Part shown: in pieces, positions 36,069 to 48,061 of the stretch | Position numbering within the stretch: the stretch's first letter is position 1 | Layout: the number at the start of each line of letters is the position of its first letter | Assembly (NCBI RefSeq): GCF_022539505.1 | Contig: NC_061509.1 | Location: 209,212,254 to 209,276,253 of the forward strand | Reading direction: 5' to 3' | DNA length: 64,000 bases | From: Lolium rigidum | Taxonomy: Eukaryota; Streptophyta; Magnoliopsida; Poales; Poaceae | Notes under the pieces: model-generated | What the model was told of the DNA's origin: nothing | Databases searched by the model: none | The model's input: the letters and a program-made list of their open reading frames with translations, nothing else | Made by a program: the position numbers and the translations under genes

Positions 36069-37668
36069 TGATACGTCTCAAACGTATCTATAATTTCTTA
36101 TGTGCCATGCTACTTTTATGATGATACTCACATGTTTTATACACACTTTATGTCATTATTATGCATTTTCCGGCACTAACCTATTGACAAGATGCCGAAG
36201 AGCCGCTTCTGTTTTCTGCTGTTTTTGGTTTCAGAAATCCTACAAAGGAAATATTCTCGGAATTGGACGAAATCAACGCCGAGGGTCTTATTTTTCCACG
36301 AAGCTTCCAGAAGACCGAAGAGCATACGAAGTGGGGCCACGAGGGCCCGTAACCATAGGGCGGCACGGCCAGCATGGGGCCCGCGCCGGCCTATGGTGTG
36401 GGGCCCTTGCGCCGACTCCAACCCTACCCTTCCGCCTACTTATAGCCTTCGTCGCGAAAACCTCTGTACCGAGAGCCACGATACGGAAAACCTTCCAGAA
36501 ACACCGCCGCCAATCCCATCTCGGGGGATTCAGGAGATCGCCTCCGGCACCCTGCCGGAGAGAGGAATCATCTCCCGGAGGACTCTTCATCACCATGATC
36601 GCCTCCGGATTGATGTGTGAGTAGTTCACCCCTGGACTATGGGTCCATAGAAGTAGCTAGATGGTTGTCTTCTCCTCATTGTGCTATCATGTTAGATCTT
36701 GTGAGCTGCCTATCACGATCAAGATCATCTATTTGTAATGCTACATGTTGTGTTCGTTGGGATCCGATGAATATGGAATACTATGTCAAGTTGATTATCA
36801 ATCTATCATATATGTGTTGTTTATGTTCTTGCATGCTCTCCGTTGCTAGTAGAGGATCTGGCCAAGTTGATACTTGTAACTCCAAGAGAGAGTATTTATG
36901 CTCGATAGTGGGTTCATGCCTCCATTGAATCTGGGACAGTGAAAGAAAGTTCTAAGGTTGTGGATCTGTTGTTACCACTAGGGATAAAACATCAATGCTT
37001 TGTCTAAAGATATTTGTGTTGATTACATTACGCACCATACTTAATGCAATTGTCTGTTGTTTGCAACTTAATACTGGAAGGGTGCGGATGCTAACCTCGA
37101 AGGTGGACTTTTTAGGCATAGATGCATGCTGGATAGCGGTCTATGTACTTTGTCGTAATGCCCCGATTAAATCTCATAGTAGTCATCGTGATATGTATGT
37201 GCATTGTTATGCCCTCTCTATTTGTCAATTGCCCAACTCGTAATTTGTTCACCCAACATGCTATTTATCTTATGGGAGAGACACCACTAGTGAACTGTGG
37301 ACCCCGGTCCATTCTTTTACATCTGAAATACAATCTACTACAAACTCTGTTCTTTACTGTTCTTTGCAAACAAATATCATCTTCCACACTATACGTTTAA
37401 TCCTTTGTTTACAGCAAGCCGGTGAGATTGACAACCTCAATGTTAAGTTGGGGGAAAGTATTGTGATTGTGTTGTGCAGGTTCCACGTTGGCGCCGGAAT
37501 CCCTGGTGGTGCACCGCACTACACTCCGTCACCAACAACCTTCACGTGTTCCTTGCCTTCTACTGGTTCGATAACCTTGGTTTCATATTGAGGGAAAACT
37601 CGCTGCTGTACGCATCAAACCTTCCTCTTGGGGTTCCCAACAGACGTGTGTCAATTACCACGCCAACA
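36069..37668 (+). repeat. 3' LTR of E6 (1600 bp)
   Basis: Starts TGATACGTCTCAAACGTATC and ends ATTACCACGCCAACA. The open frames inside (36100-36624 and others) follow GC-rich LTR sequence and are not conserved between LTR copies. Confidence 0.93.
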
Positions 37669-39207
37669 GCAGGGCGACGCAAAGTGACCAGGCCGTCCGC
37701 GGCGACGCAAACATGGCCCAAATATGCGTCAGGTTTGCGTCTCCGCGGACGCTGCACGGTCGCGGAAAGTGTCCGCGTTCGTTGCATCCGGGCCCGATCG
37801 GCAGTGACTAGGTAAGCAAAATATTTCTTCATTACTATTGATTGGCCAAAAGGACCATCTTTACAGAGATGGTTAGTCGAGTTAACCTAAAACTACAACG
37901 GTCGTACCTACTCGCCGTCGCGTGGCCTAGCACGGCCTGGGTTACTCGTAGTCGCGCGTCCTACTACTGGCCGCCGGAGGGCCAGCACCGTCGTCGAAGC
38001 GTGAGCGCTTCACGCACTCCGCGCACCGCGCACGACGGCGATCAGACATCTCGTCCTGCCGCCTGCGGCGTTCGAGGGCCTCGGCAAGAGAGGAGTCTCA
38101 CAGGACTCTCCTGGCCTCCGCCTCCGCCTTTGCCGCCTCCGCCTTCGCTGCCTCCGCCTGGGCCGCCGCCGCCTCCTCCGCCTGGGCTGCCTCCGCGGCC
38201 GCTGCCCGCAACCCCGCCAGCTGGGCGTGGAAGCGGGTCGTGTCCCTAGCCGCCTCCGTGACCGCTTCGTCCCTGGCGGCGATGGCACCCGCCAGCTCCC
38301 GGTTCTCCTGCTCGACCCGCGCGGGAGAAGGGCCCCTCCGCTGGAGCGAGTCCAGATTGGAGCACATGTACCCCCGAGCCATGGCGACCGCATAGCTTGG
38401 GCTCCCTCCTCCGCTGCCGAAGCCTGACAGGTGACAGCGCAGGGCATCCCCAGCTAGGGTCTCGAAGGACGCGAGCAGAATCCGCTGGTCGCCGGCGCAC
38501 TCGAAGCGGCCGGGTACGGCGTCGTCATCGGCGGCGATGTCGTGGATGACGGCGTCCGCAGGTGGGGCCACCAAAGGGGCCGCCATCACCGCCCGCGCCT
38601 CCGCAAGTGCTGCCCTGGCGTCGGCGAGCTCGGCCCTGGCGTCGGAGATTTCCGCTCTGGTCGCCGCGAGGCGCAATTCCGGGCGCTCTACCGCCTCCGC
38701 CTTCGCCGCCGCCTCCAGGTCCAGCTGGTCGGCCTGAACGGCGGCGGCGGCTAGCTCCTCGTCCTCCTTCGGGTGGGCGTGGTGGCACATCTGAACTACC
38801 TAATCCCAGCTAAGGTTGTGCTCGGCCATGAATGGATGCTAGGGTTTAGCTTGAGGTGTGCCCGTCACCCCGCGGTGTCTAGCATATATAGCCACGGCGG
38901 GGTGGGAAACGGCGTTGTCGCGCAGGTCGTTTCCCCCGCGCACGAAACACCGGCGAAACTTGCCAATGTATTGGGCACGCGCAGAAACAACCGTCGTCGC
39001 GCGGGAACAGTTAATCGCTGGCGGCAGACCTCGACGGGACGTAAAACGCCATTAACGACTTTGACGCTGTCTCCGCCAAACAAAATACGTCTGCACCACT
39101 GGAGGTACACCGGCGCAAACGGTTGCCCTGGGCTGCATCGCGTCCGCGGGCCGACGCAAACGGACATTTCGGACGTCCGAAATGCGTCGGCCCGTTGGAG
39201 ATGCCCT
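37669..39207 (-). mobile_element. PIF/Harbinger-like element, left end missing, carrying a coiled-coil ORF
   Basis: The right end, in reverse complement, reads GGGCATCTCCAACGGGCCGA, a typical Harbinger-type terminus of grasses, and is followed by GACGCA and GTCCGCGG motifs. The left end has the matching subterminal GGCGACGCAAA and GTCCGCGG motifs but lacks the outer GGGCATCTCC. E6 abuts exactly there, which suggests that E6 landed in the terminal repeat. The base triplet after the right end is TCA, while this superfamily usually duplicates TTA or TAA. The interior is very GC-rich. No DDE transposase is seen, so it is non-autonomous. Confidence 0.65.
38098..38829 (-). pseudogene. Ala/Glu-rich coiled-coil ORF inside the Harbinger-like element
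   Basis: The frame can be read from ATG at 38829 (MAEHNLSWD), meets one in-frame TAG at 38802-38800, then reads 230 codons from ATG at 38790 to 38098. The product has long heptad-like Ala/Glu/Arg stretches (EISDARAELADARAALAEA and the C-terminal AEAAKAEAAKAEAEA), typical of a coiled coil. A short globular-looking middle holds FETLAGDALRC and SPSYAVAMARGYMCSN. I recognise no transposase or Myb/SANT domain, although Harbinger elements normally carry these. It may be a captured host gene fragment or an element-specific protein. The TAG suggests inactivity unless translation starts at 38790. Confidence 0.45.
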
Positions 39208-41404
39208 CATCTCTAGGTGGTCCACTGAAAGAAGTGAGTCTAACTCATATGGTTAGGGAAGTAGATATAAAAGCCAACCATCTAAGTTTAAGTCCCATTA
39301 TTTGAAAAAAACAAAATCGTTGTAGGGGCTTCTCCTGCCGCACTTCTTTCATAAAAAAGGTGTCTCGATGAATTATTTTTGCAAAAAATGGTTTTGTGAC
39401 CAAATTTGTCTGTTCCAAAAAAAATAGTGGCCATTTTTTTTCAGGTATAGAAAATTAAGAGTCTAATAATTAGGAGACAGAAATACATTTTTTATCCGGA
39501 GCAGTTCAAAATCACAGCCACATCATCTTGTATTTCTGCTTTAACTAGGGTCAGAGACCAAATATATCTCCCCGCGAAAAAGGGGACCAACTTTGTCATA
39601 TGATATTAAAAATAAGGACTCTAATAATTCGTAGACAATTTCTTTCCAGCTGTAGCAGTTTAAAACTGAGCTATGCACGCTAGGCCTCGAAAACACGGTT
39701 CAAATTCAGAATGATCCTGTCCTTTCTTCTTATTGTCCCTAGTATTTATATCTGACACAGTGTAATATAATACACCTCACCTTTTTTGAATACTTAACTT
39801 AACTTTAGCCTCGGAGCCGAGTATATTTAGAAGCTTCGAACACTGAACTGACCAGGGTTTAAATATTGTATTCCCTATGCTCTTAGGCACGGCACCACAG
39901 AATGTGTGCATTTGAGTACTAGCATATGAAGTCATGAACACATATTAGGCAGTTAGGGAGTAGCGTGTATTTTCTGTATAACATGCGGTTCACTCACAAA
40001 AAGCTCCAAGTAGAAGAACAAGAATCACTTCAACCATATTTGGCTAGCATTTTCGATATTATTGATTTTCGTCGGACTTCGGAGTATTAAAATCTTGGGA
40101 TTTTCCCTATTTGGGGTGTTTTGACTCGGATGATTGAAATATATAGGTATTTTTCCTAAGAATTCATCTTGGGTTACATTTGGGAGAAATATTTTCATCT
40201 ACTTAAACCCCCTGCAAAGTATCTTTGTTTTATTTTCGGTGGTGCAGTGAAATAAATGAAAAACCTATACTCTATTTAATTAGATATGGCACTACAATCA
40301 TGTGATTTCTTATCGTAGTGTTTTTACTATCCCCGACTTAAAAAGGCCCTAGGAGAAGGATGTCCGTCCCTTTTCTCTTCGTAATTAAGGAAATCTCGAG
40401 GTGTTGAATAAATACTTTCATAGTCTATTTAGTAGATTTGAGTATTTGACTGCCGTTGGTTGTGTACTCTGGGACGTCTATGTCTGACAGAAGTATTCCA
40501 CTGAGTATTCAGTTCATCGACAATCATGAATCGGCCATAATTGATGTACAGTGGGCACTGGAATGTACTAGGTTTTGTTTCGAATATTAGTAGACCTTAT
40601 GATTTGCTATGGAAAGAAAGTGTGCAGTGTGTCTACCATGTACACAGGAGTATAACAGTACCCCGTTGATCAGCTGTTGCAATTTCTGTCTTGAGTATTC
40701 TATGTCTTTTTACAATCCTACGACGTCTGTACTCATTAACCCTAACGTTTGCTTTGCTTTCTGAGCTGTTGCTCTTAATTTGTCTGCCTCGTTTTTTTTT
40801 CCTTTTTCCTTTGCTGACAAATATAAAGGTCACGTTCGTCTACCGACGTCTCAAAAATCACCCGCTTGTCTTTCTGGGTATAGCCCTACTTAGCTAGGCT
40901 AATCTTCTAGCTGGCCGGTCTGCAATAGAAAGGAAAAGCAAAAGATTTCACCATTAGTGGTGAGTTCTTTTGAACGGCCTATTTGTGGTGAGTGATCTAG
41001 CTACCTTCTTCTTTGGCATCAAATCTTCTTATTTTTTCTCACAGATCTCGTCTTCTTTTATAAAAAGTTTACCCGTGACCATGCATTTTGCCCACTAGCA
41101 GTACGTACCATGTAGATCTGATTTCGCCCAAGTCTTTACTAGTAGAGTGAAGTAAAACTAATTAAGTACAACATTTGTCATGTGCTATTGTACTTGCGCA
41201 GTGTCTTCATCTACACTATATAAAGATCAGGAATACCAACCCACTTTGTCTTTCTTGGACCAATATTTTAGAAACAGCAAGTGAACCAATGTTTTTTCAA
41301 CTTCCTTGCAAAGAAAAATTGTATACTTTCGGGGAGGAAACTAACTTGCACTACATTTTCAAGCCAAAAGTAATCTTGCATACTTGTTTATTTCTTGCTA
41401 CCTT
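39208..41404. other. Intergenic DNA, no gene recognised
   Basis: AT-rich sequence without supported coding, RNA gene or complete transposon. The few ORFs of 60-85 codons have no recognisable content and no shared frame with anything else in the window. Confidence 0.6.
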
Positions 41405-41700
41405 CATTTCAAAACAAATATCGTGATGCAACATGAGATGTATCATGCATGATCGATGCCAAAAGATCTCCTATGGGCTCAAGTTGGCCATGTGGATGTT
41501 ATGTCTATCAGCAAGGCAATCTATGTATTGAGATCATACTTAGTATATTTTGTTTAAAAGAATGAGGATGTTTTCTTCAGGCTAGGATTTCACTTTGTTA
41601 CATAGCTGACCGCACGAGATTCAGTTCAAATTATCTATTTATTATGGCAATAGAGAGGATGGATGATTCTATCTGTTTTAACCGTAGGTCATACGCCATT
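41405..41700 (+). repeat. Diverged direct duplication, copy 1
   Basis: About 300 bp (TTTCAAAACAAATATCGTG to GATGATTCTATCTG) that reappears in the same orientation at 43225-43540 with many substitutions and small indels. The landmark GTATCATGCATGATCGATGC is shared exactly. Confidence 0.85.
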
Positions 41701-41785
41701 GCGTTGTTAACGGCTGTCCGAGCCGGGCGTCTCTCCACTGCCATGTCACCACTAACAGTGGACCCGCTGCCAGATTTTGCGCTAA

Positions 41786-42910
41786 GAGCATCTCCAGTCG
41801 CGCCCCCCAAACCGTCCCCCAAATCGCGCCGGATCGAGCGTTTGGGGGACGTGTTTTGTTCGTGCCGCGTTTGGGGGACGTCGCTCCCCAGCCGCGTCCC
41901 CCAAACGCCGCCCCCAAACATTAAAAGTATTTTTTTTGGCTAGAAAGAAACTATTTAATAATATTCAAATCGGTTGAACATAAACAAATTATATATAAAA
42001 CTTCGAAAAAAATATAATTAAATACATATAAACTATCTACTTCTTCTTCGCCGATGGCCCCGCCTCGTCGTCGTCATCGCGGTGGCGCTTCCTGCTCATC
42101 ACCTCTTCCGAAGAGGCGGTGTCGGCGCTCGACGCGTCGTCGTCGCCGGTGCTCGTCGGCTGCGCCTTGGCCTTGGCCTTGGCCTTGGCCTTGGCCTTGG
42201 CGGCCTTGGCCTTGGCGGCCTTCGCCTTGGAAGCCTTCGCCTTGGCCGCCTTCGCCTTCGCACGGGCCACCGCCGCCGCCGCGGCCTCGCTCTCTTCTTC
42301 CTCCTCCTCCCAGCCCAGCCATTCCTCCTCGCTCGTCAACCGGCGGCGGGGAATCGTCGCCGCTGCTCGGCGTCCCGGCTTTGTCCCACCAATGGCGCCA
42401 GCCCGACAGGCTTTCCTCGCCGGAGGTGTCGGACGGGAGCCGGGAGATGTAGCTCATCGTCGCCGGAGGTGTCGGATGGAGGCTTGGATGAATGACGGCG
42501 TACGTACGGGTCTTATTGAGCGCGGATGAACGGCGGCGCGAAGTCGAAGAGAGCAGCGGTTGCTCTTCCGAGGAGTCGGCGCTCCATTCCGGCGGGGTTG
42601 GCGCGTCGTCGACGCGGTTGCCAATGCGACGGTTCCGCTTCCTGGCAACTGCACCGTCGCTACGTATGTGGCGGTTGAGCGTCCGAGCCGCTGACGGGTC
42701 GGCCCCGCCACTCCCCGCCTCGCTTTTCGTTGTGTCCGGCGTCCCCGGTGCGTCCCCTGTGGGACGGGGACGGGCTCGGGGCGCCGGACACCGTATAGGG
42801 GCGCGCCGGACAAAAAAGGGCTTTGGGGGACGCGGCTGGAACGCATTTTTAGTCCGGCGCGCCTCAAATCGCTTTGGGGGACGGTTTGGGGGACGCGACT
42901 GGAGATGCTC
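41786..42910 (-). mobile_element. Complete PIF/Harbinger-like non-autonomous element (1125 bp)
   Basis: The terminal inverted repeats are about 40 bp, beginning GAGCATCTCCAGTCGCG at the left and the exact reverse complement at the right, then a C-rich tract. The TSD TAA is at 41783-41785 and 42911-42913. The interior is extremely GC-rich. On the reverse strand fragments of frame can be read (MSYISRLPSDTSGEESLSGW, then EEEWLGWEEEEEE and an Ala/Lys repeat ending in SAKKK), but they are in different frames and one would need a TTG start. No transposase is seen. Confidence 0.88.
42168..42262 (+). repeat. CCTTGG-type hexanucleotide repeat
   Basis: Tandem CCTTGG units, then CCTTGGCGG and CCTTCG variants. 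On the reverse strand this encodes an Ala/Lys run. It is inside the Harbinger-like element and is likely to vary in copy number. Confidence 0.85.
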
Positions 42911-43224
42911 TAACACTGCTAAAAACCCAAATCAATGCACATTGCAACGAATTCTTACAATGTCGGTGGATTTGTGCAATTTCAACGAATAGTGGTGGTT
43001 TTTTTAACTTGTCGTTGTAATGTGGTGTTTTTTCGGTCGGTTTGTGTTTCCATAGACCCCCAAAACTGAAACGGTTTCCTAAGTGAAACACAAGGACGGC
43101 TGGCACTAAACAATACATGTTCGGGATTAGAGATAGGATGGTTGAGATTAAATGATACCATGATAACCCTTAAGGGGGTTTACACTGTTTTGAGATTTAG
43201 GGATCTATGATAGCACAAGCCATT

Positions 43225-43540
43225 TTGGAATTACTCTTTCAAAACAGATGTCGTGATGCAAAATGAGGTGTATCATGCATGATCGATGCCAAAAGAGCTT
43301 GCTATGGGCTGCAGTTGGTCATGTGGAAGTTATGTCTATCAGCAGTGTTTGTAATGGTTCATCTATGAATTGAGATTATACTTAAGAAATATATTTTAAA
43401 AGAAGAATCATGATGTTTTGTTCAGGCTAGAATATCACTTTAGTGCATAGACCCGACGAGATTTAGCTCAAATTGTCTACCTATTTGGCAATAGACAAGA
43501 TGGATGATTCTATCTGATTTTTTCCTTAGATCATACAACC
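43225..43540 (+). repeat. Diverged direct duplication, copy 2
   Basis: Second copy of 41405-41700 (CTTTCAAAACAGATGTCGTG to GATGATTCTATCTGATTT). The Harbinger-like element lies between the two copies. Confidence 0.85.
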
Positions 43541-46512
43541 GCGTGTCCCACGCGAAGTATCGATGATGCCCTATACAAGAATAAGGAAACTGATCCAAAT
43601 AGGACGGCTGCTTGTACGGAGAAAATCAGCCGCTCACATCGTGAAAACATCGTGGGCTTTCCCCTGACTCTCCCCACCGTCCCCACTCTCCTCGCTTTCC
43701 TTTGCTACCTTCTCTATGAACACCCATCCTCTACTTTAGGGATGGTGCCCTACATAATTTGAACCATGGATGTGCCAGCATCATTATGGAGTTCAAATCC
43801 ATGTCTCCAAGCTCTTATAGACGTTGGGAAAGTTGTCTCCGACACGGCTCTAACGAGCCTGGATTGGCGAAGCGCGATGCCTCCATGTTGATGAGCGAGG
43901 TATGTGATTTTTGGTATTTTTTTATGTTGTGAAGAGCATTTCGACATGTTTCAAGTACGTATGGTTGTTGTGTACCCATGAGCAACATGTAGCAAAAACA
44001 TTGGGTGTATTCTCAAAGAGTTTTCTCGTGTTGCCAATGAGTTTCTTCCGTGTTGTTTGTATTGCTCGATATGCTGCATGCGTTTGATTTTGGTGTTGGA
44101 TGTTTCATGGTACACTTTTTAACATTCTTTTGACACCGATGGAGATTTGCTTCATATCCGGTGCATGAGTTTTTCGAAAAGGGGAGGCCCCGTCCTCTGC
44201 ATCAACTGACGCATATGGCATTTTTATTACATTATTAAAGTATGGTTTGCATGAGTATATTTCAATGTTGAGATTAACAAATGATCTTTTTCCGGATTAC
44301 GGAGAGAGATCTATCGCAACAATGCTGGAAGCAGCAAAACAAATACTACAAAAGGAAGTTTTATGTGTGATATTTGAAGGACTTAAATTTGCAATGTTTG
44401 TGGGCTTAGATATGCAGTTTTTAGTATAAGTTAAATAGATGATGTGGAATGGAAGACGACTCATCTTTTCGTGCCGCATCCGGCAAAGGACTACTGACAT
44501 TCTATCGGGACCTTGTATTATTTTTCTTGCAAGTTGGCTCAATAATTTCCTCGAGGATTTTTATCTAACCGGCCTTGCTACTTACTGTTTCCGGTTTTCT
44601 CTGAGTAGATCAATATTCTCTGATCTGCCGCCTCCCCCCACCGAAATTGCATATATATTGGCACACACACCACCAGGAAATGCAAAGGTATGGTCCCAAT
44701 GTGCTCAAGCGACTTCTACTATACCGCTATACGTGCATCGCATCCCTTTTCGTACCATGAGTTGAGGGCATGAGAGGAGCGTGTCGCTTTGTTCCACGAG
44801 CATGCGGTAATCTTGGAAGATAGTGGCCTTCTTCCTATTGTCACTCTCTAGTGGGAGCCATGCTTAGCTGCTTTCTAGATTCTAACCGGCACTAACTATA
44901 GCATATCTGCTAGTAGTAGTTTATGGTTTCTTGGTTGTGGCCCCAAATTCGAAATTCAGAATATACATTCAACTTTGTAACTAGTGGTTAACTGTGTGCT
45001 CCCTTTTTCTCCATCTTTGGATGGCCAATGGAATCGATGGGATACTACTGTACTCCTACATGGGAAGGGAACAGTAAGGTGCTGATCTGGGATTGCTTTT
45101 TAAAAAGCTTCGGTGCAGAGGATCTATGCCTATGAAGTGTCTGACAGCTTGCAGCGCTGAAAACATTATGGGAAGAAAATTAACTTGAGAGTTAAGAAAC
45201 TGTTAACTTCACAAAGGTGTTCTTACTGTCAGTATAACAAATGATAGAAGTGTTAACGTCACACATGTGTCCTCGGTGTCACTAATTCCGCATGACTTGA
45301 ACTTCGGGACACACCAGTTCAGCTGGGTACCATTTTGGTTATCTCTATTCTTGCTATTATCTTGCTTAATAGTATTATTTCTAGCTTGTTTACCTTGCAG
45401 TATATCTTATTCCTAGAGCAACCATTTGGCACATAATACTGAATCACATGGTTCCATTTCAGTGAATCTTCAATTCTGCATTTCCCTAAATCCATGAAAA
45501 TTTAAATGTGTGGTCCCCTTTTCACCATCTTAATCGACAACCTTTGATGTTTTCAGCACGTTGTTTAGGTGATCTAAAACTTGTATCCAGCGTGTAGTAT
45601 TTCGAACATGTTTGAAATACTTATGTCTAACATCCTGGTGTGCGTGGATGTGCATGCGTGATTTGGGTGGGGAGACATTGCTGATATTTTGGCTATATTG
45701 AAATGATGCTTTCTTTTACAAAAGTAAATTCTCCTATTTGTCGCCGTTTATTTATCCGTTCACGTATTGGTCCAATTCGTTGCATATTCTCCAACGAGCG
45801 GCACATAGACAGTTCCTTATGTTGGCGTGTACATGGAGTGATTGCCGTGTTATATTTTGATCCAAATTCATATAAAAGGAAGGTTAACTTCTGAGAGCGG
45901 AGTAACGTTGCCACGAGGCATGGACCGAGAGGAGTTTTGTTTGTTGACAAAAGCGACACGATGATAAAGACTCAATGTATGTAAGATTAGTACTCATGAT
46001 AATTTTACTAATATGATGATAAAGCTAATTCCTATTGCTAAGTTTGAGCTTTGCTCAATCTTGATTGGTATAAATGTATTACCCAACCGGTTGCTTGGTG
46101 TCGAAAGTGCTTTCTTTGTTGTTTAGAAGTGTGTCGTTGTTTATGCTACAAGATGAAATTTGTTTCAAAGTGTAGTTTGTTATATCAGGATCCAAATTCA
46201 TATAAAATAGATGCTAACTATTAGCAAGCGAAGCGAGGCTTGAGTCTAGAGGAGATGACAATCTGGACCAACATCATATTAAGAAGTTAAAGGAAGGCGG
46301 TGTGTTCTGTGGGTCGACGCTTCACCACCTAGAAGTCGGCTATTTTCTTGTGAACTATATGTGAGCTACTCTTTTTATTATGCATTTACGCTTTTATCTA
46401 AAATGATAACATAAAAATATTTTGCAAGCCAAATCTTACTAGTATGATATTATATTGCATGTCTAATCCATATAACTCTTATAAATATTATTTTGGTCAT
46501 AGTTGTAAAACA
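43541..46512. other. Intergenic DNA with weak repeat remnants, no gene recognised
   Basis: No supported gene. At 44165-44240 the sequence GAAAAGGGGAGGCCCC followed by CTCTGCATCA and an AT-rich tail resembles the 3' end of a common cereal LINE-type repeat (from memory, weak). A short imperfect direct repeat starting with the same 15 bases, TCCAAATTCATATAA, occurs at about 45860 and 46190. Confidence 0.45.
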
Positions 46513-46960
46513 TTTTTTTTCAATAAAGAGCATATATTAATATCACGGAGATACCAGTTACACCCAGTCTTTGCAACAACATCATGCTCTAATGACATAA
46601 AGGATGCACACAGCCAAAAAAAAAGAACTGCAAAAAAAAGAAAAGTCTCGCTACATTGATCCATTTCTTGAAACAGCAACACCGACACCACTAAAACAAC
46701 ACCAGAAGATCAACTTCTCCATAAGCGACATCTCCAAGAAGGAAATAGTGCACAAACGATGTCGCCGCCCGATCATAGATCTTAGTTTTTAACCCTAAAG
46801 AAATTTCTCACTCTCAAAACAATGCATTCAACAAAAATATTGCCATGCACAACCAGGCCAGACCTTTAATTTTTACCCTGAAAGATACACGCCCCCACAT
46901 AAATATCGTTGTTTCAAGTCACGAAGCACCAACCAATTCTACATTGCCACCACAGCACCA
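46513..46960 (-). mobile_element. Possible reverse-oriented non-LTR retrotransposon remnant
   Basis: A T-run at 46513-46520 is followed by CAATAAAGAGCATATATTAA and A-rich sequence. In reverse this reads as an AT-rich 3' end with a poly-A tail. The block resembles a common Triticeae repeat from memory. No reverse transcriptase and no TSD were found, and the right border is a guess. Confidence 0.3.
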
Positions 46961-47628
46961 TGAAAAAAAAAAAGCTCCATGGTATTAACAGCGAGCAGAG
47001 ATTCGAAGCACTTCCTCTGAAACCAACGGATAAAAAATAGTTGTAAAACATATAAGTGCTCCTTGTATTTTTATTTTTGGCCGGAGCGAATACATTAAAT
47101 CGGATGCAAACGTATAATTTGTGAATACACCATAGTGCTCCTGTCGAGAGATGGCGGTGCGATAATTATCTGCCCATGTCGCCCGATTTTGCTGTTCCCA
47201 AAGAGATGGGAGTGGTCCATGTCCCACCCTGAAATAGTGAAACCTGACTGAAAACGAACGAGCAGTAAAATGGAGAAGATGAGATGCAGAGAGCGGAAAA
47301 AAAGGTAAAGCGAGACAGAGGGCCTGTCATTGGCTTATGATCATTTCATGTGGCCTTCGTGGTAGTGGTATCTGTAACTTTTCCTTCGTTGCGTTTTATC
47401 CGGTTCAGATTTTCCAGACTCCCTCAATAATGAGAGGTGCCTGCACCAAGGCAGTGTGTCCTCCCGGCAATTGGAAATGGACCAATTTAACACTTTTGTG
47501 AAACTTTAACATAGAATAATCTAACTTTGAAGAAATCTCAAACTGACCCCTTAGCTTGATGTCCCACCCAAGGCTAATCTATAAAAAAATATTAATGGTG
47601 TTTTTTTTTACCAAAAGCCCATTGATCT
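46961..47628. other. Intergenic DNA left of the CACTA element
   Basis: No gene, RNA or clear repeat is recognised in this stretch. Confidence 0.5.
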
Positions 47629-47661
47629 ATTCACTAGTGGAAAATAGGGTTTTCGTGGGAT

Positions 47662-47861
47662 CCTTTTGTCGCGGGCGCGCCTGCACCCGCGACAAATGGG
47701 GTGGCCACGTCGCTCCGAAGCGGTTTGGAGCGGGCAGGGCCTTTTGTCGCGCCCTTTTGTCGCGGGCCGTATTACGACCCGCGACAAAAGGGGTCTGAGG
47801 CTGGCGCCTCCTGTCGGCACCCCTTTTATCGCGGGTCGTAATACGGCCCGTGACAAAAGGG
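47662..47861 (+). repeat. Left subterminal palindromes of the CACTA element
   Basis: Three palindromes with arms CCTTTTGTCGCGGG / CCCGCGACAAAAGG lie at 47662-47699, 47752-47793 and 47821-47861, with an extra half-site at 47741. Subterminal repeats of this kind are the binding sites of the regulatory protein in En/Spm elements. That role is inferred here. Confidence 0.85.
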
Positions 47862-48061
47862 CCATGCCTATATATAGACACGCAGCCAGCCCCCCACCTC
47901 ATTTTTTCTACATGTGCACAAGAGGTGTTTGATGGAATGCTTGTGAGAGAGATGCCACTTGATTTTATTTGATAAGATTTCTCCTCTTTTTGATCCTAAA
48001 AGGTTAGCAACTATTTTCTCGTATATATATACATAGTCCGTACAATACTAATTTTAGCAAG

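Larger units (their letters stand above)
30021..37668 (+). mobile_element. E6: gag-pro LTR retrotransposon, 5' LTR truncated in window by E4
   Basis: The 5' LTR is represented by its last 1.06 kb (30021-31080), because E4 sits inside it and the first part lies left of the window. The 3' LTR (36069-37668) is complete. The internal region has a PBS, T-rich leader, decayed gag-protease, shared non-coding region and PPT. It is the same type as E3. The right flank (37669) is Harbinger-like sequence missing its outer terminal repeat, so E6 probably inserted into that repeat. Confidence 0.9.

Noticed and set aside
42074..42916. 280-codon reverse frame through the Harbinger-like element
   Set aside because: It starts outside the element, reads through the terminal repeat and switches into Gly/Arg low complexity. 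The more protein-like pieces are in another frame.
45693..45959. Small overlapping frames on both strands
   Set aside because: Less than 90 codons, AT-rich surroundings, no motif.
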